A stretch of 8,884 nt of DNA from Gammaproteobacteria bacterium (GTDB lineage Bacteria > Gemmatimonadota > Gemmatimonadetes > Longimicrobiales > Gaopeijiaceae): positions 1 through 8,884 of the forward strand of contig JAHEKL010000101.1 in the NCBI GenBank assembly GCA_024638345.1. Direction: 5' to 3'. Both the position numbers and the translations under genes were made by a program. Of this stretch, positions 1-5,952 are shown piece after piece. Position 1 is the stretch's first letter; the number at the start of each line of letters is the position of its first letter. The notes below the pieces were generated by a model. The model saw only the letters and a program-made list of their open reading frames with translations. It was not told the DNA's origin and did no database searches.

Positions 1-689
1 CGCGTGGCCTCGAGACCCTTCGACCTGAATTCCTCCAGCTTTGGCATGAGATCCAGCGCTCTCCAACCTAGGTGGTCGATCGCGCCCTCGGTGCTGGGAA
101 ACGTGTCCCCCTGGGTTACCAGCAGCCAGACATTGCCGGGATAGAGAATTCCGTCCCGCGAACCACGAAGCGGCGTTCGGACGCCACCGAACTTGTCCAA
201 ATACCACTGCATCGCCGTCTCGGGCTCGGGGTCCCGAATGTGGATGTGGTGGAAGCCGAGGTGTTGCGGGTCCTCCAGAATCTCCAGCCGAACACCCCAA
301 GGGTCCTCCACGAAAGCCAACGGAAAGAGGCCTTCCACGTCCCTACGTGGACTCGTGATGGTGGCTCCAGCGGCCTCGAGCTCACGTAGCTTGGCATCCA
401 GGTCCGGCACCGAGAACCCGACGTGATCGATGACGCTCCCGGCGCTGGGGCGACGATCGTCCGCCTGTCGCCAGATGAATCGCGTGGTACCGAGGAGCAT
501 CCGCTCGTCCCGGCCATCCACCCCTTCCCCCCCGATGTGGTCCATGTACCAGCGCGCGGCGGTTGGCGGATCGGGTACGGCCATGTGGATGTGGTCATAC
601 AGCATGGTCTCGGATTGGGCCTCCACCGAAGCCATCGAGGCGGCGAGAAGCATTACTGCACCGAGAATCGACCAGAAGAAACGGCTCAT
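1..689 (-). CDS. Exported two-domain VOC (glyoxalase/bleomycin-resistance fold) protein, 3' end cut by window
   Basis: The reading frame runs from an ATG at 689 leftwards to the window edge without a stop, giving 229 residues and no C-terminus. Residues 1-24 look like a Sec signal peptide (hydrophobic core ILGAVMLLAA, then VEA before Q25), so the mature protein is probably periplasmic or outside the cell. Two tandem VOC repeats follow. Repeat 1 is about residues 31-138, with HIH at 33-35, DHVGFSVPD from 88 and the family signature EDPWGVRLEI at 128-137. Repeat 2 starts near 146 with HHIHI at 147-151, then DHLGW at 205-209. The paired His and the Glu of each repeat are where VOC enzymes usually bind a divalent metal, so a metal site is plausible. 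The family is functionally very broad (lyases, dioxygenases, isomerases), so no reaction can be assigned. The start has GGAG about 9 nt upstream. The gene lies 93 bp downstream of the minus-strand gene at 783-1313 and may share its transcript. Family call is firm; function is unknown. Confidence 0.9.
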   Translation of the reverse strand, partial: MSRFFWSILGAVMLLAASMASVEAQSETMLYDHIHMAVPDPPTAARWYMDHIGGEGVDGRDERMLLGTTRFIWRQADDRRPSAGSVIDHVGFSVPDLDAKLRELEAAGATITSPRRDVEGLFPLAFVEDPWGVRLEILEDPQHLGFHHIHIRDPEPETAMQWYLDKFGGVRTPLRGSRDGILYPGNVWLLVTQGDTFPSTEGAIDHLGWRALDLMPKLEEFRSKGLEAT

Positions 690-782
690 GAAGCGCACTC
701 CGTAGGAGTCGTCGAGAAGTGAGAGGTCAGGGTCGGCAAAATGTCACCGCGTGGAGGCGGCAGCAAGCGAGCCACACGCTGG

Positions 783-1313
783 TCAGGAACCAGGCACCCG
801 CAGGATCTCGATCTCTTCGAAATCGATCCACCCTCCGACCGCCGCGTCCGTGTCATCATCGTTCTCCACACGGCCTCCGTACGGCGTACCGTCACTCTCC
901 ACGTGCATCTGAAGCCGGATCTCCTTGCCCACCACGCGATCGCTTCCGCGGAGTCGCACCCGGAAGACGCAGCCTCGGGTGTGAATGTGGTGCGTTTCGA
1001 AAGTATCGGTAAGACGCACGGTCAGGCTGTGTGCGAGCGTGTTCCGCTGTTTGGCTCGCCCGGAGTCGGCGAGGAAGGTCGCCTCGGCCTGAGGATCGTC
1101 GTCGTGGTCGAACTTGAGCCGCAATCCCTGGGCGGTCGTGCGGCTGCCCAGGTGGGACCACCCTTGGCCAGGGTCGTCCGCCGTCGCTTTTGCGACCGTC
1201 ACAGCCCTCGAGAGGTCTGTCTCGGCGAGCTGACGCGGACCGGCCCGCTTCGTCTGGATCACGAGATACACGACGATCAGGGCGAACACGGTCAGGAAGG
1301 CGAAAACGGCCAT
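783..1313 (-). CDS. Hypothetical membrane-anchored protein with possible carbohydrate-binding-like beta domain
   Basis: This 176-residue protein is not one I recognise. Residues 2-20 form a single hydrophobic segment (VFAFLTVFALIVVYLVI) followed by basic residues KR, which fits an uncleaved N-terminal anchor or signal-anchor with the rest outside the membrane. The remainder is rich in alternating beta-type stretches (GLRLKFDHDDDP, HSLTVRLTD, CVFRVRLRG, KEIRLQMHVES) and ends with WIDFEEIEILRV. That ending resembles the last strand of jelly-roll carbohydrate-binding modules, where a 'W-D-(D/F)-(V/I)-x-(V/L)' strand is common; this is inference from style only. Acidic clusters (DHDDD, ENDDDTD) could bind calcium. 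The ATG at 1313 has AGAGGA seven bases upstream, a good ribosome site. It is divergent from the PilZ gene across 251 bp and lies upstream of the VOC gene on the same strand. Confidence 0.8.
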   Translation of the reverse strand: MAVFAFLTVFALIVVYLVIQTKRAGPRQLAETDLSRAVTVAKATADDPGQGWSHLGSRTTAQGLRLKFDHDDDPQAEATFLADSGRAKQRNTLAHSLTVRLTDTFETHHIHTRGCVFRVRLRGSDRVVGKEIRLQMHVESDGTPYGGRVENDDDTDAAVGGWIDFEEIEILRVPGS

Positions 1314-1564
1314 TCGGCGGTCCTCTTGGGTAAGTGGCGAGCGGTCTGGCTGGACCCGGGCTGCGGAATCGGTGGCGAGAAGATGAGGCGCCGTCGATCG
1401 GGCAGCAACCGCGCAAGATCCGCCGAGACGCGGCGGGTTCCGTCGCTTGGAGCCCGCTCAGATAGCGCCGAAAAACGTTCGATTGTGCGGGCCAGCGAGA
1501 GACGGTAGGCTCAGCCAGCCGAGCCGGCACCTCAATCTTCTCGCGGGCGGACGACCGGTCAGAC

Positions 1565-1879
1565 ATGGACGATCGACCCAAACCCCGAGTCAGCAAGCGC
1601 CTCGCCGTGACCCTGAGCTTCGAAGGATCGGGAATCGTCGAAGACGGCGTCGTGGAGAACATCTCCGAGACGGGCGTGCTCGTCCGTACGACGACCAAGC
1701 AACCGGTGGGCGCCATCGCCCAGATCGACTTCGGCGAGTTCGAGGCGAAGGGAGAGGTCATCTGGAGCGAGGAATCCGATGACGGAACACTCCTCGGTAT
1801 GCGACTCGTCTCGATGGGATGGGACGGCTGGAAGACCATCCGGGGCTTCTTCGAAACCGCGGAAGAGGAAGGAGCCTGA
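1565..1879 (+). CDS. Small PilZ-domain protein (c-di-GMP receptor family)
   Basis: The whole 104-residue protein is a single PilZ domain of normal size. The two family motifs are present: RxxxR at R8-R12 (RVSKR) and (D/N)xSxxG at N32-G37 (NISETG). PilZ domains use these residues to bind cyclic di-GMP, and stand-alone PilZ proteins act as cytoplasmic adaptors that change motility, pilus or polysaccharide behaviour. Strands such as AQIDFGEFEAKGEVIW and LLGMRLVSM match the rest of the beta barrel. Both motif arginines are intact, so ligand binding is plausible. The ribosome site before the ATG is weak. It is the first gene of a likely plus-strand cluster with the membrane protein 63 bp downstream and the phosphoesterase after that. 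The reading frame of the next gene is the same as this one, separated by the single TGA at 1877-1879. Family assignment is strong; the target is unknown. Confidence 0.92.
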   Translation: MDDRPKPRVSKRLAVTLSFEGSGIVEDGVVENISETGVLVRTTTKQPVGAIAQIDFGEFEAKGEVIWSEESDDGTLLGMRLVSMGWDGWKTIRGFFETAEEEGA

Positions 1880-1930
1880 CCAGCCTCCGGTCGGCTGCAC
1901 AGGCTTCGCAGGGCCACACAACGACATGGT

Positions 1931-1942
1931 AGGGAAAGAGAT
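1931..1942 (+). promoter_or_regulatory. Ribosome binding site supporting a CTG start at 1943
   Basis: AGGGA at 1931-1935 followed by a seven-base spacer (AAGAGAT) places a Shine-Dalgarno-like element at ideal distance from the CTG at 1943. No ATG, GTG or TTG occurs in this frame between the preceding in-frame stop (1877-1879) and 2105. The codons before about 1943 are rich in AGG, AGA, CGA, ACA and CAA and look non-coding, whereas those after about 1955 look coding. This supports a start near 1943, but it is an inference. Confidence 0.45.
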
Positions 1943-2599
1943 CTGAGAGAGCCCAGCTCGGTCGTCGTAAGCTTCCGACCCAAGCGCCGCCTCTTTTGGG
2001 CGGGCATTCGGGTCGCGATATGGGTTCTGTTCCTGTCCGGATACCTGGCTCTGACGCTGGTCGTCCTCTCGTGGGCCGGACCGCCCCTCTCCTACGCGCT
2101 CGCATTGCTGTTGGGTCTGATCGGAATCTCGCTGCTCACCATCACGGCCTGGGTGATCGCATATGGGATCCGCGACTGGCGAGAGAACGCTCGGTTCATG
2201 CGAGCGGCCGCCCGTGAGACCTGGCTGATCGCGCAGCACCGACGGGGGTGGCGCGAGTACTCCGAGAACAACCTCGTCCGCTGTCTCAATCCCGAAATCA
2301 GAACGATCTGGCGAGGGTCTTCGGAGTATCGTCGGTTACGTTCGTTGGTACTGAGTCTCCAACCCGGTCACACCATTCCGCCTCGGCCTTTCGTCGTGCG
2401 CTTCGGCGACCGTATCCTCGAGATCGTGCCCCTGCAGGCGAAGCTGCTCGAGATGAGGCGCTTCGGACGTAGGAGCCAGGAGGCTCTACGGGAAACGCGC
2501 AGACGGCTCGCCTCGATCGACAGCGGGCTGATCGATCATGGGTCCGAGAATCCTAGGACTGCCGATTCTATGGCCACGGACAACGAACGGCGGCAATGA
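1943..2599 (+). CDS. Two-helix membrane protein, unknown function, probable CTG start
   Basis: Not recognised. The coding signal clearly begins well before the first ATG/GTG/TTG-type codon of this frame, which is a TTG at 2105 in the middle of the membrane region. Reading upstream of it gives a typical positively charged lead-in (FRPKRRLFW, about 1973-1999), helix 1 (IRVAIWVLFLSGYLALTLVV) and helix 2 (ALALLLGLIGISLLTITAWV), then a cytoplasmic-looking C-terminal part of about 145 residues rich in Arg/Glu. The best start is a CTG at 1943 with AGGGA seven bases upstream; from there the protein has 218 residues. A start at 2105 would give 164 residues and destroy helix 1. An ATG at 1926 is out of frame and stops after six codons, so a sequencing or natural one-base indel is an alternative. 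The stop TGA (2597-2599) overlaps the ATG of the phosphoesterase, so the two are translationally coupled. Real gene: likely; exact start: uncertain. Confidence 0.75.
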   Translation: MREPSSVVVSFRPKRRLFWAGIRVAIWVLFLSGYLALTLVVLSWAGPPLSYALALLLGLIGISLLTITAWVIAYGIRDWRENARFMRAAARETWLIAQHRRGWREYSENNLVRCLNPEIRTIWRGSSEYRRLRSLVLSLQPGHTIPPRPFVVRFGDRILEIVPLQAKLLEMRRFGRRSQEALRETRRRLASIDSGLIDHGSENPRTADSMATDNERRQ

Positions 2600-3192
2600 A
2601 GCTCCTTCTCTTCAGCGATGTTCACCGCGACCTGTCGGCGGTTCGGCAGCTCGTCGCGCAGGCCTCGGATGCAGACGTCGCCGTGTGCGCAGGCGACTTG
2701 GCGGTGATGCGCGCGGGTCTGCGCGAGGTCGTGGACGCGTTGTCCGCGATCTCCATTCCATGCGTCCTGGTCCCGGGAAATGGGGAGTCCGACACCGAGC
2801 TCGCGGATGCGTGCGCACACTGGGCGGAGAGCCATGTCTTGCACGGATCCGGAGTAGAGATCGACGGCACGATGTTCTGGGGCATCGGTGGGGCGATCCC
2901 GATTACTCCGTTCGGTGATTGGAGCTTCGACCTGACCGAATCAGAAGGCGAGGGGCTGCTGTCCGACTGCCCGGCGGGAGCGGTGTTGGTCAGTCACTCT
3001 CCGCCGTACGGTCACGTGGACGAAGTCGACGGCCAACATCTGGGCAGCCGAGCGGTCCTGGAGGCGATCAGGCGCTGCTCGCCTCGACTCGTCGTCTGCG
3101 GGCACATCCACGCATGCTGGAGACAGGAGTCGCGGATCGCGTCCACCCGAGTAGTGAATGCCGGGCCGAAAGGATTGACCCTCGAGATCTGA
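2596..3192 (+). CDS. Calcineurin-like metallophosphoesterase
   Basis: The 198-residue protein has the ordered metal-binding motifs of the calcineurin-like phosphoesterase superfamily: SDVHRD (D8, H10), AGDL (D34), GNGES (N62), SHSPPYGH (H134, H140) and GHIH (H170, H172). These residues hold a two-metal centre that hydrolyses phosphomonoesters or phosphodiesters. The usual GNHD/E motif has Gly63 in place of His; the catalytic-type His is also absent in a subgroup of small YfcE/Icc-like proteins that read GNAES, so this is a subfamily trait rather than damage. No signal peptide is present, so the protein is cytoplasmic. Its ATG overlaps the stop of the upstream membrane protein (ATGA), which implies translational coupling. 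The substrate is not predictable; a role in turning over a nucleotide second messenger beside the PilZ gene is only a guess. It ends 12 bp from the convergent TadG-like gene. Confidence 0.92.
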   Translation: MKLLLFSDVHRDLSAVRQLVAQASDADVAVCAGDLAVMRAGLREVVDALSAISIPCVLVPGNGESDTELADACAHWAESHVLHGSGVEIDGTMFWGIGGAIPITPFGDWSFDLTESEGEGLLSDCPAGAVLVSHSPPYGHVDEVDGQHLGSRAVLEAIRRCSPRLVVCGHIHACWRQESRIASTRVVNAGPKGLTLEI

Positions 3193-3204
3193 GCCGTCTC
3201 CGGG

Positions 3205-4485
3205 CTACTGTGACAGTCGCACCAGTAGGTCCTGGGCCACCTGGTTGAAGACGTCTTCCAGCTCGTCTGCCGACGGAGCGAAGTATGCCCGTCCACGCGG
3301 CTGACCGGCGTGGCTGGCGCCTCCCTCGTTCGCGATCAGCCTCAGGTAGTCCATGTCGGGCTGTTCCATCGGAGGCGCGCCCGGATCACCCAGGCCAATG
3401 CTGTAGATGTGGATTCCGTCCATGCGTATCGCGTCTGCGACCTCGAGTCCGGCGCGGCGCGACTTGTCCCGAGCCTCCCACTCACCCCAGTTCCAGCAGT
3501 TGGCAGCGCCACTGCATCCGTCGGGCGGCGCCAGGCCGTCGATTGGCAGGGTTTCCGGATCGTCGAAGTAGCCGACGAGCGCTCCGGTGGTCACCGTCGT
3601 CACCGCCATCATTCGATCCTCCACGCCCGGAACGCCGGACCCGAATGGGCCCAGGCTCGAGCCGCCGTCGGGCGGACCTCCCGGCCCAAGGGCGCCCCTG
3701 AAAGCGGTCGCACGGCCGTCCGTGAAGAAGACGATCACCTTCGTCGAACGCTCCCGAACCGTGGGAAGCTGCAGTTGGGCGAACGCCAGACGCAGCCCCT
3801 CACCGATGTTCGTGTCTCCGACCGAGACCATACCGTCGATCTCCGCCTCGATGGGGCCCTGGAAGCCGTGGTTGACGATGAATCGGTGGGCCGCGGACAG
3901 CTGGAACGAGACCAGGCCCATCTGGTCGAGGTTCTCGTCGAAGTGCTCTAGGAACTCCTTGGAGGCTTCCTGGAGGTCGTCGAAAGCGTCGTTCGCGGCT
4001 AGCGATCCCGATTGGTCCAGAACAAGCACCAGATCCACCGGCGGAACGGCGGCGGTGGCAGCCGATCCGACCTTCAGTTCGTCCATCCCTACCGCTCGAA
4101 GGAAGAAGGTGGGGCGATTCCGAACGGCGGTCATCCAGACCGTACTCTCTCCCGCGTCGTTCCTGCCGAAGCCGACGTCCAGCGAGGTCCCGTTCTCCGA
4201 GGTCACGCCGTTCGCCTCCGCCAACGCGAGAGCCTGAGAGCGAGCGGCGTCGGTTCCGTCGCGCAGTGTCCGGGCCCCGGCGAGGACTCCGGCGTCGACG
4301 GCTCTCGAAAGCTGAGCCTTGGACACCCAGCCGAGACCGATATCCACGACCGCGCCGGTCATGGCGAGGATCACGACGGCCATGATCGAGACGAGCGCGA
4401 GCAGCGCCCCAGAGTCGTCCGACGCGATGCGGCGCAGCGCTGAGAAGGAGACGCTGCCGAGTCCAGGACGGTTGGGCCGGTTCAT
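3205..4485 (-). CDS. TadG-like pseudopilin protein with von Willebrand factor A domain
   Basis: From the ATG at 4485 the protein has 426 residues. Residues 23-52 (DDSGALLAL then a long hydrophobic helix ending VVDIGLG) are the N-terminal Tad/TadG-type anchor found in Flp pilus assembly proteins. A von Willebrand A domain follows from about residue 150: its MIDAS metal site is intact, with DQSGS at 157-161, Thr225 in GDTN and Asp256 in FFTDGR. The domain carries an insertion of roughly 90 residues after FFTDGR, first Gly/Pro-rich, then with a Cys pair (GCSGAANCW, about 323-331) before the strand IHIYSIGLGD. TadG proteins sit in the envelope and help Flp-type pilus or adhesin assembly. A start at 4542 in the same frame would overlap the upstream gene by 44 bases and has a worse ribosome site; AGGAGG sits five bases before 4485. 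It is the last gene of a three-gene operon, 13 bp after the second TadE-like gene. Confidence 0.9.
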   Translation of the reverse strand: MNRPNRPGLGSVSFSALRRIASDDSGALLALVSIMAVVILAMTGAVVDIGLGWVSKAQLSRAVDAGVLAGARTLRDGTDAARSQALALAEANGVTSENGTSLDVGFGRNDAGESTVWMTAVRNRPTFFLRAVGMDELKVGSAATAAVPPVDLVLVLDQSGSLAANDAFDDLQEASKEFLEHFDENLDQMGLVSFQLSAAHRFIVNHGFQGPIEAEIDGMVSVGDTNIGEGLRLAFAQLQLPTVRERSTKVIVFFTDGRATAFRGALGPGGPPDGGSSLGPFGSGVPGVEDRMMAVTTVTTGALVGYFDDPETLPIDGLAPPDGCSGAANCWNWGEWEARDKSRRAGLEVADAIRMDGIHIYSIGLGDPGAPPMEQPDMDYLRLIANEGGASHAGQPRGRAYFAPSADELEDVFNQVAQDLLVRLSQ

Positions 4486-4498
4486 CCTCTCCTCCTGG
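4486..4498 (-). promoter_or_regulatory. Ribosome binding site deciding the TadG-like start
   Basis: On the minus strand the 13 bases between the TadE-like stop and the ATG at 4485 contain a perfect AGGAGG (plus-strand 4491-4496) with a five-base spacer. This favours the start at 4485 over the upstream in-frame ATG at 4542. Confidence 0.8.
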
Positions 4499-5041
4499 TC
4501 AGAAGACGGCTCGGTCGTACATGACCGTGGGGATCTCGCCATCGAAGAAGCCCGAGATGGGGGTGATCATGGGACGCTGGTAGAAGAGCTCGACCACATG
4601 CACGCTGGTTCCCTCGTCCAGTCCTGCTTCGGCGATGACCCCGACGGGGTCCCCGGGCCCTCCCAGGCGACTCGCGGCAGCGTATCCGGGGCTCGAGACC
4701 TGAGCCTCCACTTCCGGGCCCGACTCTCTGACTCTCACCCGGCTGACGACGACACCCCCGCGCTCGTCCAGTCGGAGCTCGGAGGCGTTGTCCATCGTGA
4801 CGGTGAGCACCTCGCCGAGTGGCGCACCCCTGGAGGCGATGTTCGCTCCCTCGCGGGTCAGATAAGACATAGCCTGCTGCGAGTCGATCAGACTTCCGAA
4901 CTCGATGATCCCGAGTACGATGAGCAGGAGGAGCGGGGTGAGGATGGTCAGCTCGACTAGGTCTTGGCCTCGCTCATCCCAAGCCAGCTGTCCCAGAGAT
5001 CGCGTTCCCCGGCCACCCCGCCTCCGAAGTAGAGTACTCAT
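4499..5041 (-). CDS. TadE-like pseudopilin family protein
   Basis: The 180-residue protein has a short basic leader (RRRGGRGTR), then DERGQDLVELTILTP at 22-36 running into a long hydrophobic helix to about residue 50 (LLLLIVLGIIEFG). The G25-Q-x-x-V-E30 arrangement is the TadE signature: in Flp/Tad systems the prepilin peptidase TadV cuts after the Gly and the Glu at +5 is retained, as in pilins. After the helix comes a beta-rich domain (EVLTVTMDN, GGVVVSRVRVRE) ending EIPTVMYDRAVF. It would act as a minor pseudopilin in the inner membrane or periplasm. Translation starts at ATG 5041; an AGGTGG that overlaps the stop of the upstream gene serves as ribosome site, only 8 bp separating the two genes. 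Middle gene of the operon. I cannot say from sequence whether cleavage by a TadV peptidase occurs here. Confidence 0.9.
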   Translation of the reverse strand: MSTLLRRRGGRGTRSLGQLAWDERGQDLVELTILTPLLLLIVLGIIEFGSLIDSQQAMSYLTREGANIASRGAPLGEVLTVTMDNASELRLDERGGVVVSRVRVRESGPEVEAQVSSPGYAAASRLGGPGDPVGVIAEAGLDEGTSVHVVELFYQRPMITPISGFFDGEIPTVMYDRAVF

Positions 5042-5049
5042 CCGGCCAC

Positions 5050-5556
5050 CTAGTCGAAGAAGGGTTCGTTTCGCATCGAGGTGGCGATGCTGAACTCGAG
5101 CACGTCTCTACCGATCACGCGCTCGATCAGGGGGATCGCCACTTCGTATTCGTACTCCAGGCTGACGGTCACGACGTCCTCCGGACCCCCACCGTCCGCC
5201 GGATCGAGGGTGATGTCTCCCCCCGTCACCCCGAATCGAGAGACCTTCGAAAGAATCGTGTTGCGAATGGAGACAGAGCGACCGAGCGGATCACCGGTCT
5301 CCTCGTCGATCAGCTCATTGCCCGTCGCGGCGAAGCGCGCTCCCTCGGCCACCGCGTTCCGGATCCACAGGCGGGTGGAGTAGTAGCGGCTGAACTCGTA
5401 GATCCCGAAGAACAGAATCACGAAGACCGGCAGCGCGAGAACGAACTCGACGAGTCCCTGGCCGCGGAGGCTCCTCAGGAGCCCGGCGGAGCGGTCTCGG
5501 ACGTCTCGGACGGCATCCCCCGACCCAGACGCGGTTCCGGTCGTTTCGATTCCCAT
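5050..5556 (-). CDS. TadE-like pseudopilin family protein, first gene of operon
   Basis: From the ATG at 5556 this is 168 residues. LRGQGLVEFVLALP (30-43) followed by the hydrophobic run FVILFFGIYEF is the TadE-type pilin-like segment with G32-Q-G-L-V-E37; the rest is a small beta-rich domain (VVTVSLEYEYEVAIPL, then EFSIATSM). It is a paralogue-like companion to the next gene but with little identity outside the helix. An ATG at 5622 lies in the same frame and would add 22 residues (MFTSCESDRLKRG...), but it has no ribosome site and sits inside a repeated motif of the promoter region, whereas 5556 is preceded by GGAGGGG. I therefore take 5556. The residues between 5622 and 5556 look like non-coding sequence read through. 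Confidence 0.87.
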   Translation of the reverse strand: MGIETTGTASGSGDAVRDVRDRSAGLLRSLRGQGLVEFVLALPVFVILFFGIYEFSRYYSTRLWIRNAVAEGARFAATGNELIDEETGDPLGRSVSIRNTILSKVSRFGVTGGDITLDPADGGGPEDVVTVSLEYEYEVAIPLIERVIGRDVLEFSIATSMRNEPFFD

Positions 5557-5558
5557 CG

Positions 5559-5565
5559 CCCCTCC
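5559..5565 (-). promoter_or_regulatory. Ribosome binding site deciding the first TadE-like start
   Basis: On the minus strand GGAGGGG lies just before the ATG at 5556 (GGAGG with a four-base spacer). The alternative in-frame ATG at 5622 is preceded by GATTAGAACAA, with no Shine-Dalgarno match. Confidence 0.7.
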
Positions 5566-5614
5566 ACTCGTCCGACCCGATGTCCCGCGTTTCAGTCGAT
5601 CCGATTCGCAGGAT

Positions 5615-5660
5615 GTAAACATTTGTTCTAATCAGGGGCCGGGCATAGTAAACATCTGTT
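5615..5660. repeat. Pair of 13-bp direct repeats (GTAAACATYTGTT), possible operator
   Basis: GTAAACATTTGTT at 5615-5627 and GTAAACATCTGTT at 5648-5660 match at 12 of 13 positions and start exactly 33 bp apart, close to three helical turns, so both would face the same side of DNA. The core ACAT(C/T)TGT recurs a third time at 5713-5720. Each core has dyad character (ACA, two bases, TGT). The second copy overlaps the candidate -10 of the leftward promoter, the first lies just past its expected start site, and the third overlaps the -10 of the rightward candidate promoter. This arrangement suggests a transcription-factor binding site; the factor is unknown. Confidence 0.5.
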
Positions 5661-5673
5661 GCACCCCCCGCAA
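5645..5673 (-). promoter_or_regulatory. Candidate sigma70-type promoter for the TadE/TadE/TadG operon
   Basis: On the minus strand TTGCGG (plus 5668-5673) is followed after 17 bases by TACTAT (plus 5645-5650). The -35 matches TTGACA at only 3 of 6 positions and the -10 matches TATAAT at 4 of 6, so this is weak by itself; its position about 90 bp before the chosen start and its overlap with the repeat make it worth noting. Confidence 0.3.
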
Positions 5674-5694
5674 GCACCGGTGGGAAAAGGTTAC

Positions 5695-5723
5695 TTGCCA
5701 TATTCGTCTGCGACATCTGTAAA
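5695..5723 (+). promoter_or_regulatory. Candidate sigma70-type promoter towards the antiporter gene
   Basis: TTGCCA at 5695-5700 (5 of 6 to TTGACA), a 17-base spacer, then TGTAAA at 5718-5723 (4 of 6 to TATAAT). A transcript from here would have a leader of about 300 bases before the GTG at 6038, including the hairpin at 5879-5909 and the small ORF at 5953-6033. Sequence match only. Confidence 0.35.
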
Positions 5724-5878
5724 GTTTTGACGCAACGAGAATTACGTGGATCGCCAACTTGGCTGAAGTCGGCCGGGTGAAACGCGCAAATCACGCTCGA
5801 TTCGATGGAGGAGGCCTCGAAGGCGGCTCTGCGGACCTTCAGGACCGGGGTCTGGAGCGGGCATTGCAGCGGCGTTAT

Positions 5879-5909
5879 CGTCCGTCCGAGCTGTCGGCTC
5901 GAACGGACG
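5879..5909. repeat. Strong hairpin / inverted repeat in the antiporter leader region
   Basis: Arms 5879-5891 (CGTCCGTCCGAGC) and 5897-5909 (GCTCGAACGGACG) pair at 12 of 13 positions around the five-base loop TGTCG. There is no run of T on either side and it lies between divergent genes, so it is not an ordinary terminator. It could be a leader RNA structure of the antiporter mRNA, a palindromic protein site, or a dispersed repeat element. Confidence 0.55.
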
Positions 5910-5952
5910 TCCCGTCTTGCCGCCTCCCCGGAGAACAGGGTACCGTAGCGAC

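Noticed and set aside
1314..1564. Divergent 251-bp region between the membrane-anchored protein and the PilZ gene
   Set aside because: I looked for promoters, hairpins and small genes; only poor matches such as TTGTGC with a distant TAGGCT were found, so nothing is called.
892..2007. Long 371-codon open frame on the minus strand
   Set aside because: It crosses the PilZ gene and part of 783-1313 in another phase, is extremely rich in Arg, Pro and Ser and has no domain; a typical high-GC shadow frame.
1559..2239. 226-codon minus-strand frame over the PilZ and membrane protein genes
   Set aside because: Composition is typical of antisense translation and it conflicts with the clear PilZ gene.
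3205..3228. CTACTG...CAGTAG inverted repeat at the convergent 3' ends of the phosphoesterase and TadG-like genes
   Set aside because: Only six base pairs with a twelve-base loop and no T-run, inside the coding end of the TadG-like gene; too weak to call a terminator.
4486..4542. Upstream in-frame ATG at 4542 as start of the TadG-like gene
   Set aside because: It would overlap the preceding gene by 44 bases and lacks the AGGAGG that sits before 4485.
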